64,000 nt of DNA. Source: Bin5 sp965204705. GTDB lineage: Bacteria > Chloroflexota > Anaerolineae > Caldilineales > Caldilineaceae. Below the pieces are notes generated by a model. It searched no databases and was not told where the DNA came from. It saw nothing but the letters and a program-made list of their open reading frames with translations. Location: contig OZ242006.1 in the NCBI GenBank assembly GCA_965204705.1, positions 5,704,001-5,768,000 on the forward strand, written 5' to 3'. A program made the translations under genes and the position numbers. Shown piece by piece: positions 61,602 to 64,000 of the stretch (positions are counted from its first letter, which is position 1; each line of letters opens with the position of its first letter).

Positions 61602-63065
61602 TCAATCCAGCCCGAGCGAAGCGAATTCCCATTCGGCCACCGGTGTAAACTGCGATGGGTCAATGGCCGTTTCTGGGCCAAAGGGCGCGGCCGTGACGCT
61701 GCCCACATCCACCGCGCCGTTCTTTATCGCAAGCGTCGGGAAACGTTGGCCGCTTGGGGTCGTGTGCGGGCGGTAGAGATCGCCGTGCGCGGCCAGGATC
61801 TGCGCCTGCAGGTCGTCGGGCAGCATCGACAGGCCGGCGAAGTAGTGATGGCCGTTGCGCTCGGCGTGTTCGATGCCCAGCGTCGCCAGCACGGCCAGGT
61901 CCTCCAGCAGCGCCACGGGGCCCAGGTTGCACAGGTCCTCGGCGCTGATGATATGCAGTGCGTCCGGCTGCTGTTGCTGGCGATGGCGAATGAGGCAGGT
62001 GTTGGCGATGCCTTTGAAGATACCTTTACAGTTCTTGTGGCTGGTACCCACGTAGCCGCTGTCGAGGGCGGTGGGCGCGCTGGACAGCTCTCCGTCGGAT
62101 TCGTCAATGATGATCGGCGGTCGCTGGCGCCAAGCTAGCAGGGCCGTACTCACCTCCCGGCTCAGGGCGATATCGCGGTGGAAGGGCTGTTCGACGAAAA
62201 TAAGCCGCTGCAGAAAGCTGTCGAGAGCCGGGTCGGCGTTCAACCCTTCCCACAGGGCGCGGAAATCGTCGACGTTGTGATAGGTCTCGTTGCCGTCGAG
62301 CGTGTGCCGGTAGTCGACATTGCGTTCGTCCAGCAGCGCGGCGATGCGTTGCAACCGCGCCCTGTCTTCGTCAATGTCGCCGCCGATCTTGATCTTGAAA
62401 TGGGTCAAACCGTAGGCCTGGAGCGACGCGTCGAGGGACTGGGGCAGACCGTCATCGACCAGATCGGCGGGCAGGAGCTCGTCGTCGGTGAGGGGATCGA
62501 TCATGCCGATCGTGTGACGCACGATGATCCGCTCCAGGGGGTTGGCCGGCAGCAGGTCCGCGGGCGTATGCCCGGTCAGTTCCGGCCGCAGCTCGTCCAG
62601 CTGTATTCCCAGGCTGTTGGCGTGCACAGCCTGGGCGAAGGTCGTGCCCGCAGCCCGGCAGAAGCCGTCGATGATGGCCCGCTCCACCAGCGAGACGCCG
62701 AACGCCCACAGCAGCGGCGGGTAGTCGGTATCCGCGGCCCAGGCCTCCTGGGCCCGGTAAACGGCCTGCCACAGGTCGAAGACCGAGTCCGCGGCGCCGG
62801 CTTCATGGGCGTGGCGGCAGGCCGCCTGTATAACATCGAGCATCTCGGCGATATCCTGGGCCGTGGACGAATCGGGCACCTTGGTGAACCATTTGGGCGC
62901 CAGGCCCTCGGCGGCGATCCCGTCCGCCTGCTTGCCGTCCACGTCCAGCCGCGCCTGCAAGAAGAGATGCGGCAGCGCTGTCATGGTGACGATGCCGTAG
63001 CGGAAGGGCATGCGGTTGTGCATGTTGAGGATATGGAGATCGAAGTCGAGCAGGCGGATGGGCAT
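61602..63065 (-). CDS. Enolase-superfamily (mandelate racemase/muconate lactonizing-like) enzyme
   Basis: 487 residues. The barrel carries FKIKIGG (Lys-x-Lys, about 224-230), TLDGNE (metal Asp, about 257), FVEQPF (metal Glu, about 293) and IIIDESD (metal Asp, about 325). The N-terminal cap is unusually long. Length exceeds the common 360-400. The superfamily abstracts a proton alpha to a carboxylate in acid sugars or amino acids. It probably acts in sugar-acid breakdown with the isomerase at 63165. Confidence 0.85.
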   Translation of the reverse strand: MPIRLLDFDLHILNMHNRMPFRYGIVTMTALPHLFLQARLDVDGKQADGIAAEGLAPKWFTKVPDSSTAQDIAEMLDVIQAACRHAHEAGAADSVFDLWQAVYRAQEAWAADTDYPPLLWAFGVSLVERAIIDGFCRAAGTTFAQAVHANSLGIQLDELRPELTGHTPADLLPANPLERIIVRHTIGMIDPLTDDELLPADLVDDGLPQSLDASLQAYGLTHFKIKIGGDIDEDRARLQRIAALLDERNVDYRHTLDGNETYHNVDDFRALWEGLNADPALDSFLQRLIFVEQPFHRDIALSREVSTALLAWRQRPPIIIDESDGELSSAPTALDSGYVGTSHKNCKGIFKGIANTCLIRHRQQQQPDALHIISAEDLCNLGPVALLEDLAVLATLGIEHAERNGHHYFAGLSMLPDDLQAQILAAHGDLYRPHTTPSGQRFPTLAIKNGAVDVGSVTAAPFGPETAIDPSQFTPVAEWEFASLGLD

Positions 63066-63164
63066 CTTTCGTTTCCCCGGTGTCTGTGCAAGGGCTATCT
63101 GTCGGTGCTGTAAAGTGAGCGCAGTATCAAGCTGGCATCAGGGGTACTATCTCTGTCGCTTCAA

Positions 63165-63974
63165 CTACTGTCCCGATATCGCGCGCTCGTAGCCGCGCAG
63201 CGTCGCGATCTCGCGCGGCAGGTGAACGTCCGGCGGCTCCCAGTTGATCCATTCGCCGCTGAGAAAACCGTCGTAGCCGGCGCTGCGCAGCAGCGCCAGC
63301 ACCTGTTTGTGATCGATATCCCCCGTGCCGAAGGCCGTATAGTCCAGGCCTTCTTCGGAGGCGATGAGCAGGTCGTGCACATGGGCATGGCGGATCCAGC
63401 GCCGCAGGGTACTATAGGAGTCTACCAGTGTCCAGCCCTCTTTGTTCACCGGATGGGCGGCGTCCCAGTTTACACCGATCGCCGGGTGGTCAACCCGTGC
63501 CATCACCGCGGCGACATCGGCGGGGTTGCACCAGTCGTCGTGTGTTTCCATGCAGACGACGACGCCGCGGTCGCCGGCTCGCTCCGCCAGGCGGGAGAGG
63601 GCGTCCGCCACGCCGTCGATGGCCGATTCACGGCTGATGCCGTCCGGGATCCGCCCGCCGAAGATACGCAGCGCGGGCGCGCCGATGTCTGCGGCCAGGT
63701 CAATGTATTGGAGCGTTTCTTCCACCTGTGCGTCCCGATCTGCGGGATCGGCGTAGCGGTTGCCTGAAGCCAGGCAGCAGATGGCGATGCCGGCGTCAGC
63801 CGCCTGCTGGCGGAAGGATGCGCGCTGTTCCGCTGACGCCTCCAACTCCACTTCATGGTTATGGCCGCCGGCGGCCCGGGGCTCGACGCCGTCGTAACCG
63901 TACTGCGTTGCCAGCGCCAGCATCTCTGGGAAGGTGGCCTGCGGGCAGGAAAAGCTCATGAATGCGTAGTTCAT
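63165..63974 (-). CDS. Sugar phosphate isomerase/epimerase (AP endonuclease 2-like TIM barrel)
   Basis: 269 residues from ATG 63974 (AAAGGA upstream). Xylose-isomerase-like barrel; metal ligands appear as CMETHDDW (Glu, about 143), GVNWDAAHPV (Asp, about 169), HAHVHD (His, about 197) and LSGEWINWE (Glu, about 243). The family epimerises or isomerises sugars. It precedes the enolase-superfamily gene on the same strand, about 100 bases away, so both probably act in one pathway. Confidence 0.9.
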   Translation of the reverse strand: MNYAFMSFSCPQATFPEMLALATQYGYDGVEPRAAGGHNHEVELEASAEQRASFRQQAADAGIAICCLASGNRYADPADRDAQVEETLQYIDLAADIGAPALRIFGGRIPDGISRESAIDGVADALSRLAERAGDRGVVVCMETHDDWCNPADVAAVMARVDHPAIGVNWDAAHPVNKEGWTLVDSYSTLRRWIRHAHVHDLLIASEEGLDYTAFGTGDIDHKQVLALLRSAGYDGFLSGEWINWEPPDVHLPREIATLRGYERAISGQ

Positions 63975-64000
63975 TCTGTGCTAGGTCCTTTCTGAAGTTT

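Overview
The window looks like a chromosomal contig of a high-GC member of the Chloroflexota, probably Anaerolineae/Caldilineaceae-like. This is an inference from gene content. Secreted proteins carry Pro/Thr-rich linkers, two sugar ABC operons lack an ATPase gene, phytanoyl-CoA dioxygenases are duplicated, RarA is fused to a methyltransferase-like domain, and Gfo/Idh/MocA and enolase-superfamily enzymes are plentiful. No rRNA or tRNA gene was recognised.

Layout. 1-3750: minus-strand clusters of small secreted or membrane proteins in repeated, decaying cassettes (excalibur lipoprotein, small membrane protein, short conserved protein), interrupted by a plus-strand RelE-like toxin/XRE antitoxin pair with a palindromic operator. 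4028-18196: an IclR regulator, then a sugar-type ABC importer, a CocE-like hydrolase, a neutral-ceramidase-like protein, a DRE-TIM lyase/synthase, an epimerase, an SDR and a GH116/GBA2-like glycosidase. The ceramidase-like plus glucosylceramidase-like pairing suggests use of glycolipid or glycoside material. 18197-22750: a lower-GC island with an FRG-domain/TPR-repeat gene pair, the TPR gene split by an IS982-family element, plus IS and MITE relics.

22751-36587: a second catabolic region with two Gfo/Idh/MocA oxidoreductases, an FAH-family hydrolase, a divergent RuvC-fold protein, a second ABC importer, a maleate isomerase/Asp-Glu racemase-type enzyme, an M24-fold hydrolase, a Rieske oxygenase and an MDR dehydrogenase, followed by two tandem phytanoyl-CoA dioxygenases on the other strand. 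36588-42994: housekeeping and small proteins (zinc ribbon, YugP-type metallopeptidase, MurJ, FmdB-like, M23-like). 42995-46039: an AT-rich island with GGGGATAA repeats, a 71-bp direct repeat containing a type I-E CRISPR-like hairpin, orphan membrane proteins and an aspartic protease coupled to a DUF5678-like protein. 46040-64000: RarA fusion, PQQ-type sugar dehydrogenase, XRE-ImmA/IrrE protein, SecA, LysM/lamin-tail protein, AsnRS, WecA/MraY-like transferase, TsaD, AI-2E-type transporter, an enolase-superfamily enzyme and a sugar isomerase/epimerase.

A family of 340-450 bp MITE-like elements (three copies, at 5313, 21931 and 36802) shares terminal inverted repeats beginning GGGTGCAG. One copy has a perfect 8-bp target duplication. 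All three end 15-16 bp upstream of promoter-like sequences. The observations most worth following are the glycolipid-like locus, the RuvC-fold protein with altered catalytic acids inside a catabolic operon, the FRG/TPR pair reconstituted across the IS, and the MITE family.
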